From Pedobacter sp. JY14-1 (GTDB lineage: Bacteria; Bacteroidota; Bacteroidia; Sphingobacteriales; Sphingobacteriaceae), in assembly GCF_029269825.1 (NCBI RefSeq), contig NZ_JARJHU010000008.1:62001-126000 (forward strand): a DNA stretch of 64,000 nucleotides, read 5' to 3'. The position numbers and the translations under genes were made by a program. Positions 62,563-64,000 of this stretch are shown here, in pieces. Position 1 is the first letter of the stretch. Each line of letters opens with the position of its first letter. The notes beneath the pieces are model-generated. The model did no database searches. It saw nothing but the letters and a program-made list of their open reading frames with translations, and had not been told where the DNA came from.

Positions 62563-64000
62563 TTAATCAACATTGTAAACTTTGCTTACAGACTTTTTCG
62601 CGATCTTCTGTTCTTTTTCGGTAACCGGGGTCTCAAAAGCTTTTGCCAGAATATAAGCCTGCTGGTTGGCATGCTGCTTAGCATATCCTGTAGCTGTACT
62701 GCTGCTTTCTTTTCTGGAGATCACTTCGATATCATTAAATAACGTTCTTCTCAGCCTGCGAAGCAAATATGGCCAGGCCCCCATGTTTTCTGGCTCTTCC
62801 TGAACCCATACCATCTCACCGGCATTTTTGTATTTCTTATAAACTGCCTCCATCTGTACCACTGGTGTAGGGTACAACTGCTCTACGCGAACAATGGCCA
62901 CATCTCTGATCTGGTCCTTCTGTTGCTTTTCCAGTAATTCGTAATAGATCTTGCCAGTACAGAACAGCACACGTTTTACATCAGCCGCCTTTACGTTAAC
63001 ATCGTCAATGACCTCCTGGAATTTCCCACTTGTGAATTCCTGCAGCTTAGATACGCAGGATGGGTGGCGCAGCAGGCTTTTCGGTGTAAACACAATCAGG
63101 GGCTTTCTGAAATCACGCTTAAACTGCCTGCGCAAGGCATGGAAAAAGTTAGCCGGCGTAGTACAGTTGGTCACCTGCATATTATAATCGGCGCAAAGCT
63201 CCATAAAACGCTCGATCCGTGCAGAGGAGTGTTCAGGTCCCTGGCCCTCATAACCATGAGGCAGCAACATTACCAGGCCATTCTCCCGCTGCCATTTGGT
63301 TTCCGCACTGGCTACATACTGGTCCACTACGATCTGGGCGCCGTTAAAGAAGTCGCCAAACTGTGCTTCCCATATCGTCAGGGCATTTGGATTTGCCATG
63401 GCATACCCATATTCGAAACCGAGTACACCATATTCTGACAAATGTGAATTGTAAATATCAAAAGGTGCCTGCTGATCTGATATATTTGCCAGCGGGATAT
63501 ATTCTTCTTCCGAATCTTCCAGCGTAAGTACCGCATGACGGTGAGAAAAGGTACCCCTTTCTACATCCTGTCCGCTCAGACGCACGCGCTTGCCTTCAGC
63601 TAACAAAGTACCATAGGCCAGCTGTTCGCCCATTGCCCAATCAAAGACATGTGTCTTATTTGCCATCTTGCTTCGCTCCTCAAACAATTTCTCAATCTTT
63701 TTGAAGAATTTCTTATCGGAAGGCAGGGTGCTGATCCTTTTTGCAATTTCCAGCAATGTAGACTCTTTTACGCTGGTATCCGGCGATTCCTCAAAGTCTT
63801 TAGGCGTCGCGATGCGCATATCTGCCCATGCGCCACCGAACTTTACATCGGTATAGGTAGAGGTCAGTTCCTTTACCTCATTCAGACGTTCCTGCAATAA
63901 GCCACGGAACTCCTTCTCCATTTCCTTAGCCTCTTCAGCGTTCAGCTTGCCTTCCCCGACCAGTTGCTGGATATATATGTCCCTGGTATTGGCATGCTTC
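62563..64000 (-). CDS. odhA: 2-oxoglutarate dehydrogenase E1, 3' part (truncated by window edge)
   Basis: The frame runs unbroken from the stop at 62563 to the right edge (last full codon ends at 63999), so the 5' part is outside. About 478 residues are visible out of the usual 900-930. They hold the end of the thiamine-binding part and the transketolase-type pyrimidine domain (AMGEQLAYGTLLAEGKRVRLSGQD, GVLGFEYGYAMANPNALTIWEAQFGDF) and the C-terminal domain (VLFCTGKIYYELLE, VWVQEEPENMGAWPYL). The enzyme decarboxylates 2-oxoglutarate and hands the succinyl group to OdhB. It is the first visible gene of the odhA-odhB operon. Confidence 0.95.
   Translation of the reverse strand, partial: KHANTRDIYIQQLVGEGKLNAEEAKEMEKEFRGLLQERLNEVKELTSTYTDVKFGGAWADMRIATPKDFEESPDTSVKESTLLEIAKRISTLPSDKKFFKKIEKLFEERSKMANKTHVFDWAMGEQLAYGTLLAEGKRVRLSGQDVERGTFSHRHAVLTLEDSEEEYIPLANISDQQAPFDIYNSHLSEYGVLGFEYGYAMANPNALTIWEAQFGDFFNGAQIVVDQYVASAETKWQRENGLVMLLPHGYEGQGPEHSSARIERFMELCADYNMQVTNCTTPANFFHALRRQFKRDFRKPLIVFTPKSLLRHPSCVSKLQEFTSGKFQEVIDDVNVKAADVKRVLFCTGKIYYELLEKQQKDQIRDVAIVRVEQLYPTPVVQMEAVYKKYKNAGEMVWVQEEPENMGAWPYLLRRLRRTLFNDIEVISRKESSSTATGYAKQHANQQAYILAKAFETPVTEKEQKIAKKSVSKVYNVD

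Overview
The window comes from a member of the Bacteroidota, most likely the Sphingobacteriaceae (a Pedobacter-like relative). This rests on the gene families present: DUF6266 proteins, a BT_3928-type DoxX protein next to DUF1599, and TolC-adaptor-RND gene order. It also rests on -7 elements of the TAnnTTTG type in front of several genes and the general lack of Shine-Dalgarno sequences. The genus is an inference. Almost all of the window is ordinary chromosomal housekeeping and accessory metabolism. I see no prophage, transposase, CRISPR array or plasmid function.

Layout. 1-6 kb: the 3' end of truA; a DoxX protein overlapping aroK tail to tail; a leftward operon DUF1599 > DoxX/thioredoxin-like > DppB-like permease > aroK; and, divergent from it, folP > cdaA (folate synthesis and c-di-AMP). 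6-10.5 kb: a leftward sigma factor and a NarL-type regulator, then a rightward export cluster (dihaem cytochrome c, a secreted unknown, a lysozyme-like protein) and a small acidic protein. 10.7-17 kb: an ABC transporter of the YbbA/YbbP type divergent from a GDSL esterase lipoprotein, a sugar-dehydrogenase-like lipoprotein, a small conserved protein and a bacilliredoxin. 17-26.6 kb: two HGSNAT-like membrane acyltransferases, then ahcY, pdxJ, gcvP, a YceI protein, a single-domain response regulator and a metallo-beta-lactamase hydrolase. 26.7-33.3 kb: recJ > lptB > GH3 family, a CBS protein, a metallophosphoesterase and a sterol-desaturase-like protein. 33.4-41.8 kb: a TPR histidine kinase, haem oxygenase, a vanadium-haloperoxidase-like lipoprotein, and a methylcitrate-cycle operon (membrane protein, prpB, prpC, prpD). 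41.8-48.2 kb: a small unknown, a PfkB kinase, tRNA-Asn, a MetF-like protein, an 11-bp repeat array upstream of two tandem DUF6266 genes, a cytochrome b5-like protein, an ECF sigma factor and murB. 48.2-55.3 kb: two TetR paralogues and a TolC-adaptor-RND efflux operon. 55.3-64 kb: a secreted unknown, lpd, two secreted hydrolases, and odhA-odhB of the 2-oxoglutarate dehydrogenase complex (odhA runs off the right edge).

How genes work together. folP, gcvP, ahcY and the MetF-like protein all touch one-carbon metabolism. pdxJ supplies the pyridoxal phosphate cofactor that gcvP needs. lpd can provide the E3 subunit for both the glycine cleavage system and the odhAB complex. The prp cluster would burn propionyl-CoA to pyruvate and succinate, which feeds the cycle served by odhAB.

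The most unusual signal is at 44494-44608. Five forward copies of an 11-bp unit are followed by five inverted, increasingly degenerate copies, and the array sits just upstream of two tandem genes of unknown function (DUF6266). Other points of note are compact regulatory overlaps: the pdxJ promoter inside the ahcY terminator, the lpd terminator inside the end of a convergent gene, and a 111-bp tail-to-tail coding overlap at aroK.
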